Below, piece by piece: positions 50,170-60,599 of a stretch of DNA of 64,000 bases. Where the stretch lies: positions 9,862,934 to 9,926,933 of the forward strand of contig JAJEKV010000022.1 in NCBI GenBank assembly GCA_021234155.1. Direction: 5' to 3'. Each line of letters opens with the position of its first letter. The first letter of the stretch is position 1. Position numbers and translations under genes: made by a program. Source of the stretch: Isoetes taiwanensis (Eukaryota; Streptophyta; Lycopodiopsida; Isoetales; Isoetaceae). A model generated the notes under the pieces. It was given only the letters and a program-made list of their open reading frames with translations, was not told the origin of the DNA and ran no database searches.

Positions 50170-50384
50170 ACACATATATAAGAACATTTCCATGGGTACC
50201 TCGCCATAAGGCCGAGTAAATCTATAGCCGGTGCAGCCATAGCCGCAACTCCAACCTCAGACATGCAAATCAGCTCAGAGATGAAACACAAAGCTTTATA
50301 CGTAAATCTTCCCTCGCAATTGCCTGATGTTCCTCGTAATCGCCGGATTTCCCCTAAAGCATCAGCCATCCCCAAAAGTTTCAT
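50170..50384 (-). CDS. Possible first coding exon of unknown gene
   Basis: From ATG 50384 (minus) the frame reads MKLLGMADALGEIRRLRGTS and continues through a run ending IDLLGLMAR, followed by G|GTACCC as a possible donor near 50199. It stays open to 50049 (111 codons), but the last part is Cys-rich and looks intronic. Upstream lies a GC-rich purine stretch with GAAGCGGGA repeats and a telo-box. No family recognised. Other minus-strand candidates downstream (49549-49355, 47517-47446, 46754-46666) could be later exons. Confidence 0.3.
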
Positions 50385-50587
50385 CTTTCAACTCCCCCGC
50401 TTCCCCGCTTCTTCCCGCTTCTCCCTCGGGTCCTTCCCGCTTCTCCCGCTTCTCTCACCGTGGCTTCACAGCGGCACCGCTTCCTCATTGTGTGCAGAAG
50501 CCTCGTGTCCGGCCACGCCGTCTCGGGCTTCCCGCCATATATGCTCGGACGGTACCGCCAACGCATTGACCTGCCAATTTACCGGCC

Positions 50588-50596
50588 AAAACCCTA
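50588..50596. promoter_or_regulatory. Telo-box (AAACCCTAA)
   Basis: AAACCCTAA is the plant interstitial telomere motif often found in promoters or 5' untranslated regions of genes active in growing tissue. It sits about 200 bases upstream of the minus-strand ATG at 50384. The motif is short and can occur by chance. Confidence 0.3.
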
Positions 50597-51059
50597 ACAT
50601 TTTTCGCTTAAACCACCAACAAAAATCATACTAAAAATAAAACCCACCCCCTTTTCCCCGCTAAAACCACCGCCAAAATCATAGGAAAAGAAAATTTGGG
50701 AACCTTATAGGTAAGCTCCACTTAAATCTTTTAAATTTTGGTGCTACGATGGAACTACCATAAATTGCACTAGATCCTATAGATTTTTATATGCTTAGTG
50801 TTGTTACAACTATGGTGAACTTCTTATAAACATCATGAACTTAACTTTTATGGATCATGTTGGTAATCCCCATACATTTGTAGAATAGACGCGCGAAGCC
50901 TCAAAGGATGGAGTTTCAATTGTAAAATGTTTGTGTACTGAATACATCACAACGAAATTGAAGTCACTTGACGACATTCATCAACATTGGAAACATAATA
51001 GTTGGGCATTCCCGATATAAAGTGGCAAATTTTAAATACGCTTAAATGAGAACTAGAGA

Positions 51060-51520
51060 TAAATGCTTGAGGCTATGCAAATGGCACATATAAATGGCAC
51101 TTTTGTAACCAATATGTGACACTTATACGTATGTCATTTGTGCTGGATAAATGGCAAAATTCTAACCACACTTAAATGGCAACTAAAAGTCACTTACATA
51201 AGTGATATTTCTTCGTACGCAAATGGTACAACAGTTGATAGTTATAGGGCACAATAGTTGAGAGTTATAGGGCACTTACATGGCATTTATCAGTCCGCCA
51301 TTTATGGCATCAAAATAGCAAAATTTCAACACACTTAAATGGCATATATGGGACACTAATGTATGTGTCATTTATACGACCAACAAAAGGCAAAATAGTT
51401 GTCACTTAATGGGCACATATCTGTCACATTTTTTCAAATGCCAATTATAGCGGCACAAATGACAAATGCATGAAAATGTGCCATTTGTTTGTGCCATTTG
51501 TGTCTATTTTTGTAGTAGTG
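51060..51520. mobile_element. CACTA (En/Spm) transposon terminus with subterminal repeats
   Basis: The right end reads ...TTTTTGTAGTAGTG, i.e. CACTACTACAAAAAT inwards, the hallmark CACTA terminus, ending at 51520. The next three bases, TCT (51521-51523), would be the target-site copy. The 450 bases inside are packed with AAATGGCA/TGCCATTT words in both orientations (for example at 51077, 51092, 51155, 51175, 51337, 51452, 51480, 51493), the subterminal array to which transposase binds in this superfamily. No matching left terminus and no transposase were found, so this is a deletion derivative or a relic. Confidence 0.6.
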
Positions 51521-52580
51521 TCTAAACTTCTTCAAGCAAGCTGCCAAAGATAATGCCATACCTTTTCAATGCACTAGGAGTCATGCAGCCTAGAAAATGC
51601 CGTGAATATGGTGGGGGGTGGGGGTGGGAGGGGCAGATGCATGTAGAAAATACTAGTTAACTTGCAATCCTCAAGCATAGAGAAGATAAGGAAGGCAAAG
51701 TATGGGACCCAACAAGAGAACAAATGCGCTTGAATCTTTCATCCTGCAGGTGTGTATCCCCTCACAAATATATTGTTCATCGTATGCTAAGTCCCCGGCT
51801 TTGGCTCTTTTCATTCCCCTCGAGATAGATTGTCTTGCATGTTCAAGAGCACGCTATGGAAGGGGTCACATTTGATCTAAGTGTCCCTACCGTGATTTGT
51901 ATCCGGGTTTTGGCTTGAGTTTCAAATAAGTTTGTCGCTCTTCCAAAAAAAAAAAAGAGGGAGGGGGGAGAGAAATCGACTAAGTGTCTTGAACAAAATA
52001 TTTCCACACTCAAAGTGGGACATTCATCCTTCAATATAATCATGAAACCTACCTTCAAACAGATGCTTGAAAAAGGAATTCAATACTTTGATCATATTCC
52101 TCTCGCTTTAAGGCAAGATATCCTAAAATGCTTCAAGTGCCAAATTAATAGAAATCTTCGTAAATTCTGTAGTCCCTCTGCCATAATTACTATTTATCAA
52201 GCCATTCTTGTGTATATGAAATGTTGCTATGATGTCTAAACCGGATACAATTGCCCTGGGTTACAACGCTTGTAAGAACCGGCGATCCAAATTAAAAAAT
52301 CGTATAACGCTCACATGGATGATCATTTGCCGAAAGCTTTGAAGACTGTTGCAACTTCCGTGATCTTGTACATTTAAATCAGATATATGGTGTCTTTGAG
52401 CTTTTAATTACATTTTGCAAAAAAAAAAGTCTATGGTCATAAAAGCTGATTCCTAGCCACCGGAGCTCCACAACATTTGGGTGATCCCCATTAATAACTC
52501 AACATGAATTGGGGAATCAAGAGAATGTTCTTAGCTCCCCCACACAACCTTATCAAAACACGGGTTTGCCCCTTCGAAAG

Positions 52581-53127
52581 CAACCCAAAAATAATTATAC
52601 CTATAGTAGTCCTGGGTAATGATTACTTATAATAGCTATTTCTTTTGACTTTGTGTTAATAGCCATCATGAAACTACGACCCTTTTGAGTGAAACTTATG
52701 AGTAACTACTAAAATTGACCATAATCCAATTTTTAATAAATCAATGTTCTAATAGAAAACCAACATGAATAATCACTATGAAATTTAAAATAGTATTAAA
52801 ACTCCCACAATTGAAACCAATGTGAATAACCATCAACACATTGAAAACAATATTGAAAAACTCTTACTTAATAAGCCACTACCAATTGGATAAACTATGT
52901 ATATTAAAAACCATAATGAATTACCACTATGGCATTAAAAACCATATCAAAACCATTATCAAACCCAAATAAAACTATGCTTCAACAAAACCAAAGATAA
53001 TTAACTATGTACTATCTATACAAACCACAATAATATGTGGTTTTTATTAAGGATAAAAATCGGTGATATAAAACCACACCACAGTGGTTTGTTAGTGGTA
53101 AATTATAGTAGTTAATTTTTGGGTGCC
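52581..53127. mobile_element. MITE-like element with imperfect terminal inverted repeats
   Basis: The left end reads CAACCCAAAAATAATTATAC; the right end, read inwards, is GGCACCCAAAAATTAACTAC. They share about 17 of 20 bases. The 548-base interior is AT-rich, has no ORF and repeats AAAAACCAT words. The last 20 bases plus flank (53112-53131) are inverted to 45138-45157, so other family members or a larger element exist. No target-site duplication is clear. Confidence 0.5.
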
Positions 53128-53339
53128 TTGTAGCGCATTACTGCTCTGAATGAACTTGGAAGCTTGAGAACTAAACGCCAAAAATCTAGTGCGTGTGAAC
53201 ATGATTTAGGGTAGATCCTTTAATATTATTAGGAAAGGAATGTAATTATTATCGTGGTACTAATTTTAAAATGTTATGAGAGCAGGCTAGGCAGATTTTT
53301 GGGCGGCGTATCTAAATAGGATTAAAGTGATGTGATGTG

Positions 53340-53715
53340 ATGTGGGTGGTGAGGTGTGGTGTGCACACACCACACAACGCTTCACCAATTATTAGCTACG
53401 CACAAAAACTTACACCACACCACACACCACACAAATACAGTACACACCACACAACACACTTCACACACCACACAACATTCACCACTATCAAGTGCACAAA
53501 ACTCCACCACACACCACACCATACACAACACTATGTATACACCATATAACATTCACCACTATTGGCGTAATAATAACCTACACTACACCACACAAGACAT
53601 ACCACACAACACGGTGCATACAATTCACATAACATTCACCACCATTGGCGCACAATAACCTACACCACACCACACCACACACCACACCACACACCACACC
53701 ACACAAGATAAATTA
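53340..53715. repeat. CACAC/ACCACACC minisatellite
   Basis: The plus strand is built from ACCACAC and CACACAA units. A longer period of about 100 bases is visible: ATAACATTCACCAC followed by TATTGGCG or CATTGGCG and AATAACCTACACTACACCAC recurs at about 53550 and 53630, with a third decayed copy near 53478. ORFs of Thr/His-rich sequence here are compositional. Confidence 0.9.
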
Positions 53716-54982
53716 AATAACACCTGCATACACCACACAACATAGGTCGTGACTATGATGGAGACACACCACAAACAACATGTCAACAACTCACCACCAA
53801 TTGTGACCACACATATATAATTCCTCATCTATCATTGTGGCATCCATTGCACCTAAATGCCCCAATGATGGCATCATAGAGACACAAATATGACAATACG
53901 TACCCAACATGATGCAAAATGGTAGTAGACATACCCATTCTTGAAGGATTTGAGGTTACCTTTTCAGGTTGATAGGAAAACAATCTAGTGGCCGTTTGAG
54001 ATTTTTTTCTGTTGTAACACAACTAATAATTGAACATACCCGTACGACATGCTTTTGTCTCAACATTGCTCGCTGCTTTTGATTGTGAGTTCGCATTGAA
54101 TGTGTGGCCCAGAGAACCGGATTTGTTTTTCCCTATCATCTTCATCATCCCCGCTACTTACTTATTTTTTCTTTCCTGGACGTTGTCTAGAAGAACTGCT
54201 GCTTTTAATAAGAAGTTTTACATCTAAGTTTATTTAATAGCTTTTTCTTTTTAGGATGCGCATAATAAGCCACGCCTGTGTTCCGTGAGCCATTCCAATT
54301 TTATGTATGTGGCTTCCCGAATTTCTTTTGTAAATTTGCATGAACTTTTGTATTGTTCATTGCTCGCATTCTTCAACCTCGCATAAGAAAAACATATGCC
54401 TTAATTTTTCAGTTTGAACAAAACATTTGGGGAAAATAATTGTGAGCTGCATTTATTTGGAACTCACACCCCAAAAGCTTCTTTAGATCTTCATGGGGGC
54501 ACATATGCTTTTACCAAGATATGTCGCTTCCTCCTCGCCAAAATCGAATCAAGATTTTCACAAATTTTTGTTGTCCAATAGCTTGAATCTTATATCATTG
54601 GAAAGCTCTGTGGATAAGCTTTTTAATCATCCAAGAATCATATGAATCCCATACTTGGGTGAGAGATAAGGATCAAAGTAGTTTTACGAGCATACGCTTA
54701 GTAGGGAAGCTTCATTTTAACCCCCTATTCTTTTTCTTTTCCTTGCTTTTTATTTTTGTTTTTGTTTTTGCCTCAGCTTCTCATAAGTTTCTATGCCTTC
54801 CTCGGCCTCAAATTCGCATATAAAATGCCTATATTCCGTGAGGAAATAGCATAGCCGTTAGCCAGTATGTATAGCGCCATCGACACTGTGACCGCCAATT
54901 TCATGATACAACATGTTTGTAGCAGCTTTTTGGTATATTTTAAGCATATTCTAGCATATACCTAGAATACGAAAATCCACAT

Positions 54983-55066
54983 GAGCAAGGGTTTAATCAG
55001 GGGCAACCTAAAATATTTAAACCTTACACGTAGCAAGGGTTTGGCCCCCTAGGGGCAACCCAAAAA
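54983..55066. repeat. Two copies of the GCAAGGGTTT...GGGGCAACC motif
   Basis: GCAAGGGTTTAATCAGGGGC then AACCTAAAA (54983-55013) and GCAAGGGTTTGGCCCCCTAG then GGGCAACCCAAAAA (55032-55066) are direct repeats about 49 bases apart. The second contains the near-palindrome TTGGCCCCCTAGGGGCAA. Same motif as at 35822 and 52561. Confidence 0.55.
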
Positions 55067-55226
55067 GGCCCTCACCTAAAGCACCCCCTAAGCACCTACT
55101 ATTGCTGACATAAAAAATGACCCCCAGCTATATGCTTTTGCCCTTGTGAGGGCATATGAATTTCCACAAGAAGTTTGTTCGAGTTTATAGGAAGTCTTTT
55201 TGTTGAACTTTGATTTTTTGTATGCC

Positions 55227-55294
55227 CAAAAAGGCCATGTGCATGAGGGACTATTGAAAACAAAAAGGCCATGTGCATGAGGGACTATTGAAAA
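55227..55294. repeat. Perfect tandem duplication, period 34
   Basis: CAAAAAGGCCATGTGCATGA followed by GGGACTATTGAAAA occurs twice back to back (55227-55260 and 55261-55294) with no differences. Identity suggests a recent duplication or an assembly effect. Confidence 0.9.
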
Positions 55295-55690
55295 CAATGG
55301 TTTATTGGAGTGTCATGAAGAAGTTTTGTAATTTTGATTTGGAAATAAAGGGGAGGGCCATAAGGCTCATTCATTCATATGGCTAATTCATTAGCTTGGT
55401 TGTTTGATTGTATTGGTTCCTGTTGAGTACAACTAGGCTCTAGAAGCGACATTTTTCAAGTAGTCGAAGTTCAAATTAAATGAATAATTTCTTCCAAACG
55501 ACGTAAATTATTGAATCTCTGGAACAATCAGCACAATCATCTACTGCAGGTTCACGGGATGTACAATCACCATTCTTATATAAAAAAAAGAAATATTACA
55601 ACATAGATGTCACAATACACACGTAGAATAGATATATACGACCTAGATCCTATGTCCTATATATTAGGCATAGGACCATCCATATGACAT

Positions 55691-56941
55691 TTAATACTTG
55701 TTGGGGTAGATTGGGTTATATTTAACAATGCCACACTCTCCTAAAGTATCCTGCACATTTCGTTGTAGATTTATATAGTTCTTCACCCCAACCTCGCGAC
55801 TCCCACGAAGTTCTGACGCATCCAAGAATCTATGCCATTTGTCGTACTATAGCCTACCACGAGAACTCGCATGGTCGGTTTGAGTACTACGCGCTGAGAA
55901 TCCCCTGCACCAAAGAATGTAGTCTTAGTAAATAGGATATAAAGCAATTTTTTGGTAGCTAAGATAACCCAGCTATATACTTACTCCAGCATAAGACCGA
56001 AACATACTGAACCTGGGATGATAATTGACGCAAGGTTGATAGAACATCATGACTTTAAGGCTTGCTCATTTTTCTCCACCCAAGTATATCACTTATGAAA
56101 AACTCGACTTCGTAATGCAAACAAGAAACAAAGAGAATTAAGATAAGACGGCGAAAAGAATGCAGCAAGGCTTGTTGGATTAAGTAAAACTTGCATTTGC
56201 TTTGCACTGGCTCTTAGATCCCACATAAGGGTAATCAGCCTGACACTCAATCCCATTTTGTTGAATGAAATAGAAGGCAGAAGACCTGTAGCCTCCGCTG
56301 CAGCCAGAGCTGGAATTGTCACAATCCACAAGCCCCGCTTCCCCGGGACAGAGATGAGAGAGCTCCTCCAAAGAAATTTCATATCTTGTGTATTGCTTCC
56401 ATCAGATCGCTATCAAGAAAAGCCCAAGCAGAACCTCGCATTAAACTGTAAAGAGATAACTAGACTACTATGACTAGAAATGTGCAAGTCGCTTTTTTAT
56501 TCTATGTTGCTTAATACATTGGTCTCCGATTCTGATACTGTGGGTTACATACATAACTGCTCTCCAAATTTCACAAAATCGCCATATCTTCTATTGTAAT
56601 ATTATGCCAATGACTTGCTCTCACGGTATGGTCGGGTGACGTGAGCCTTAGAGCATGATACATACAAACTCTCTTTGTAAGGCTCGAGAATTTGTTCAGC
56701 CTAAGCCGAGCTTCGCTCAATTTATAGCATGGATGAACCGCACTTCGCTTGAAAATTTAAACCTGTGAGCCCGCTGCTCCACCGTAGAAATCTTGCCATG
56801 CCTTACGTACCACCTTTTGGAATGTATTCTCGCAGTGCTTCTGCTCGATTTTAGATCATCCAACACATAGCCCGTTCCTCAGTACGCCGCAATGCAAAGA
56901 GAAATGAGGATAAGAACAAGTGCTCTAGGAAGGTTACCCAT
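55691..56941 (-). pseudogene. Papain-like (C1A) cysteine protease gene, four exons, damaged
   Basis: Papain-like proteases are secreted or vacuolar enzymes made as inactive precursors. On the minus strand ATG 56941 opens MGNLPRALVLILISLCIAA, a clear signal peptide. Exon 1 (56941-56553) then gives the I29 inhibitor propeptide (VLDDLK, RHGKIST, EQRAHRFKFSSEVRFIHAIN, an ERFNIN-like run). Exon 2 (56445-56191) holds GSAWAF in place of GSCWAF, then SLEELSHL, LVDCDNSSSGCSGGY and DYPYVGSK. Exon 3 (56106-55985) matches the middle (EKNEQAL; SMFRSYAG). Exon 4 (55904-55691) has TDHA with the catalytic His, VLVVGYSTTNG, a shifted catalytic Asn block, RNVQDTLGECGIVKY and a natural end YPNKY. Introns of 107, 84 and 80 bases are bounded by GTATGT or GTAAGTAT and CAG-type sites. 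Defects are TGA at codon 21, further stops, several frameshifts, and Ala (GCT, 56429-56427) for the nucleophile Cys. Length and order are otherwise normal. Confidence 0.85.
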
Positions 56942-56982
56942 TTGATGATCTAGCTTTGTATGCTTGAATTGGTTGCATGAGC

Positions 56983-56992
56983 TGTTTATATA
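56983..56992 (-). promoter_or_regulatory. TATA box of the C1A protease gene
   Basis: Minus-strand CTATATAAACAG lies about 45 bases upstream of ATG 56941. A start site about 30 bases downstream would leave a short 5' leader (about 15 bases). Its position supports 56941 as the real start codon. Confidence 0.6.
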
Positions 56993-57491
56993 GCTTGAAA
57001 GCACGAAGGATTTTATATTTTAATTTTCAATCTTTCATTTTGCATGCTATGATACGTAAGTACTTACTTACGTTCAAGAGTTTGCCCCTCACGCTTCAAA
57101 GAAATCTAAGATGACAAATTTGTATAAGATGGTCAAGTGAAGATTTTTTTTGTGATACTAAAAGTCATTTGTGCATTCTCACTTTTTGTCATGCATTTTG
57201 CTTTTTGTGACGGCGGCTGTGAAGCTTCTTGCATATGAAAATGGCCGCCTAGACTGTACAGAGTACACTATTCTATTTGGATATATATATTCTTTCACAT
57301 GAGAATATCCAAATGATGATAATATTAATATAACGTCATGTATTAACAACATGTGCCCTATTATTATGGAGTTGAATTGTTCGCTAGTCCTCACAAGCCT
57401 TTAAAGTCAAAATGTTCCTAAGACCATTCTTAAGCCATCAAATTATATGCTCAATTTGGTTAGACTCATAATGGAATTCCTCCCACTTTTC

Positions 57492-57565
57492 AATATGGAA
57501 ACCTTCCCGGCTTTCCGTGGAAGCTTGGGGAGGTTTTCATATAGAAAAATTGGGGAGGTTTCCAC
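57492..57565. repeat. GGAAACCTCCCC inverted repeat, copy 1
   Basis: ATATGGAAACCTTCCC pairs with GGGGAGGTTTTCATAT about 20 bases on, forming a hairpin-like palindrome (57493-57543). A third arm TTGGGGAGGTTTCCA follows at 57550. Related arrays lie at 60125 and 60303. Confidence 0.75.
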
Positions 57566-58377
57566 TTGGATTAGAATTTTTTCATAAATGCAAGAATTTA
57601 ACATCGACGGCAAGATTAGATTGCCCCTTTCACAGATTTCGTATACAGGAATTTAGGAATTTCTATTTGGGGCTTTTCAAGTTCCTTTTGTAAAAAGAGA
57701 AGTAGCTCTTTGATGAAGTATTGATTCTGAAGACGGGGTGAGCAACTCTATTCCTTTGACTTTGCATGTTGATGATTCAAATTTTCCGTTTTTTGCATGG
57801 CAGATATTTGTCTTTGAGCTCTGAAGCAAGCGGCAAGAGAAACCGCCTTCCGAATTGACCAGACCGATTTATAGGCAAATTTGTCGCATTCTTTCCTTTT
57901 GATCCGCCAGTTTGCTTCCCCAGTTCCTTGACAGCTTTAGGTGGATATTCGTCTGTAATCGTGTATTATCAGGAATGCTCCGTGGATATATCTCTTTAGA
58001 AACAGAAACTGACTTTGCTTTGGAAGCAGGCCAGGTAATAGATTCAAGAAGCAAGTATAGCCCGTACATATGCTGATAGTAAATTGCAGAGATGATAAAG
58101 CATTTCTTTCCCCTGTCTTGTGCAACTCCTCTATCCAGTCCGATCTGCTACGGTTATTCAGGAGCAACCTAAGTATGTGATTTTTCCGCTGTGATTTTGT
58201 ATTATTTATGTTCTTTCGCTCATTTTTAGCTTGTGGTTCGTTTTTGGCAGGTTAAAACGGCTGCCCTTATTCCTCCATAAAGCTTTAGGTGTTTAGTAGT
58301 TTATTAATTTGTTTATCGCTCCAGACCTGGAGCGGTAAACAGATTGGTAGAGTTAAAGCAAACAACAAAACCGGAGC

Positions 58378-58587
58378 TTGTTGGTAGAACCAGGCTCCGA
58401 TTTTGAGCTTGTTGGTTCCGGTTTGTGTTTGCTAGGTTCCACAGTAAAAAGCTTGGTTGCGCTTATCTGTGACTGGATTGATGAAGCCATTGGCAACATT
58501 GCTGAGATTTTTTCTAAGGAGTTTTCTATTAATAAGATTTCAAACCTGTTCTTGTTTGTTGAAGCTTTGCCCCCAGAATCCTTATAG
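58378..58587 (+). other. 69-codon ORF, unknown
   Basis: An open frame beginning MLVEPGSDFELVGSGLCLLG, continuing with a hydrophobic/charged mix (ALICDWIDEAIGNIAEIF) and ending in PPESL. No family recognised. The opposite strand is also open for 117 codons, so coding on either strand is unproven. Confidence 0.2.
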
Positions 58588-58779
58588 CATTTTCGCAGAT
58601 TGTTGCAGTTCCTGAACCCAACAGATCTACCAATCTGTTCATAATTCCTGGTTCTGTAGCAATTCACTTCAGAATCATTTGGAACTGAAATTTGCCAGCA
58701 AATCATATGAACATGCTTGAATTGATGCTGATTTTGAAAACAATAATCTATCAGGTCAAGGAATCAGGCCTCTAAAATT

Positions 58780-59200
58780 GCTTTTACTTTAATCAGACCT
58801 TCTTACTTTAATCATGATGTATTGACGTACTCTTATATTCGTAAAAGCGTCAATGATTATTCTCGCTTTGTGCCGTAAATGCCTTGTGTTGGACCCATAT
58901 TTGCAGAATCTCTAGTTGTAGCATATCATGTGTCTAGAGAACCTCTGAGGGAAGAAATATATGAGACCCTATGAATTTATAGTTGCAGCATATCATGTGT
59001 CTAGAGAACCTGTGGAATGGAAGAAGATATGTTCAAGATCTCTATTTTGCTGGCAATAGTTCATATTTTAATCATGATGTATCCTTATATTTGTAAAAGC
59101 TTCCATTTGATTATTCTCAATTTACTGCCTATTGCTTCGTGCTGCAAAATGCCTGTGTTGTCCCATATTTGCAGAATATCATCTCTAGAGAATGCCTAAA
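58780..59200. repeat. Diverged tandem duplication of about 200-260 bases
   Basis: Block 1 (about 58790-58965) and block 2 (about 58980-59200) share TTTAATCATGATGTAT, CTTATATTxGTAAAAGC, GATTATTCTC, AAATGCCT.TGTTG.CCCATA and ATTTGCAGAAT in order. A further shared line, GCATATCATGTGTCTAGAGA followed by ACCT, occurs at 58920 and 58988. Indels separate the copies. No coding content recognised. Confidence 0.65.
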
Positions 59201-60001
59201 CTGAATTAGTAAAACACCGTCTATTTTACTTGCAAATAAATTAAGTGTATTGAAGGTATCCTTTTTGTTTATGCACCTTCAGATTTTGCATAGGCTTGCT
59301 ATATCACTTCTTTTGCTTGCTTTTCTCATCTCATTTACCTTTCCTTACTTCATATATATATGTACATGTGTCAGTCAGTGTCGTGGACAAACATAGAACC
59401 TTGACTTCATAGAACCTCACAATGAGCAAGTCAAATACAGGTTGAAGAGAGTCCCTTATCCCCTGTCAGTTCCCGTAGAGTAGAAAAAGGTAAATGAAAT
59501 GCTCTTATTATGAACCATTATATTAAATGGTTTATATGTCAAAAGTATTTTCCTTTTGTCAAATCACAAGTTTCTCCTCACAGAAGAGCTAGCAAGTTCT
59601 TTTGTATATTTTAAGACTATAAGATGTCATATGCAAATAAATCTATTATGGCATTTTTGTTGTAAACATATTACCCAATTTAATGTCATACATTCATTTA
59701 CTTCATCGTTCATTCATTTGATTCTTGTACTTGCTCAAACTACAGTTTCAAATGTCATAATATGCTTCTTTGTAATTGAATGGGTTGATGTTTGCCCAAC
59801 ACTATATATTCATTGCACACATTTAAGAAAGGACATGCTCTATAAAGATTAATTAATCTGTAAGGCAGCTTCCATTAAATAAAGCGCCACAAACAAGATG
59901 AAATTGCGCTTTTGCCCAACTCAAGGTACTACATTTTCTCTTTGTAATCGCATGGATTGAAGTTTATCCAACACTGGCTATTCACAGACGCATTTAAGAA
60001 A
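59200..60001. other. Anonymous stretch
   Basis: AT-rich. Near 59750-59830 and 59930-59995 partly similar text occurs (TTCTTTGTAATTGAATGG / TCTTTGTAATCGCATGGA; ACACTATATATTCATTGCAC / ACACTGGCTATTCACAGACG; ACATTTAAGAAAG / CGCATTTAAGAAAG), a decayed direct repeat with a period of about 175. No gene seen. Confidence 0.4.
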
Positions 60002-60097
60002 GAAGATTTTGACTACTTTTCTCAACAAAGAAGCAACATTCAACCATAGGAAGATTTTGACGACTTTTCTCAACAAAGAAGCAACATTCAACCATAG
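60002..60097. repeat. Tandem duplication, period 48
   Basis: A 48-base unit starting GAAGATTTTGAC and ending CAACATTCAACCATAG occurs at 60002-60049 and 60050-60097 with a single T/G difference. Probably recent slippage. Confidence 0.9.
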
Positions 60098-60124
60098 GAA
60101 AATCAAGATGGACTATAAACATTC

Positions 60125-60171
60125 TATGGAAACCTTCCCTAGTTTCCTTTGGAAAATTGGGAGGTTTCCAA
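60125..60171. repeat. GGAAACCTCCCC inverted repeat, copy 2
   Basis: ATGGAAACCTTCCC and GGGAGGTTTCCAAT form an inverted pair around a centre of about 17 bases, similar to copy 1 at 57492. It lies directly after the 48-base tandem repeat. Confidence 0.75.
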
Positions 60172-60302
60172 TATTTAAAAAAAAAGAGGTACAATTAAAT
60201 AAAGACTCAGTATAATTAATTACAAGCATGTTTTACGCAAATCCACCGAGATGGATATTAAAAGCACGTGGATCGAGGATCCCCGGAGGGCTTTTTTCTA
60301 TT

Positions 60303-60515
60303 TTATGGGGAAACCTCCCTTATTCCCTGAAACCTCCCCCTGCTTTTATATGGAAACCTCCCCTAGTTTTCCGTGAGTTGGGGAGGTGTTTGGAAACCCC
60401 TGTACCCGGCCTCGAAAGTTGAGGAGGTTTCCAGGAAAGGTGGGAGGTGTCCCAGGAAAGTTGGGGAGGTTTCCATTGAAAGTGGGGAGGTTTCCACGGA
60501 AAATTGGGAGGCTCA
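60303..60515. repeat. GGAAACCTCCCC array with opposed halves
   Basis: About nine copies of the 11-12 base word lie within 210 bases. The left three are in the GGAAACCTCCC orientation (about 60308, 60327, 60351). The right six are in the opposite GGGGAGGTTTCC orientation (about 60379, 60422, 60440, 60461, 60484, 60503). Spacing is about 20-40 bases. The arrangement makes one large imperfect palindrome. Confidence 0.8.
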
Positions 60516-60599
60516 TTGAAGTCCAACCAAATCGGGCGTAGAAAAGACCACGATTCTATGGTCCCCGCCATTCGTGAAAACGGGAATCGTGAAGAATGG

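Noticed and set aside
53337-53658. Thr/His-rich ORFs of 70 and 100 codons
   Set aside because: They lie inside the CACAC minisatellite and simply translate it.
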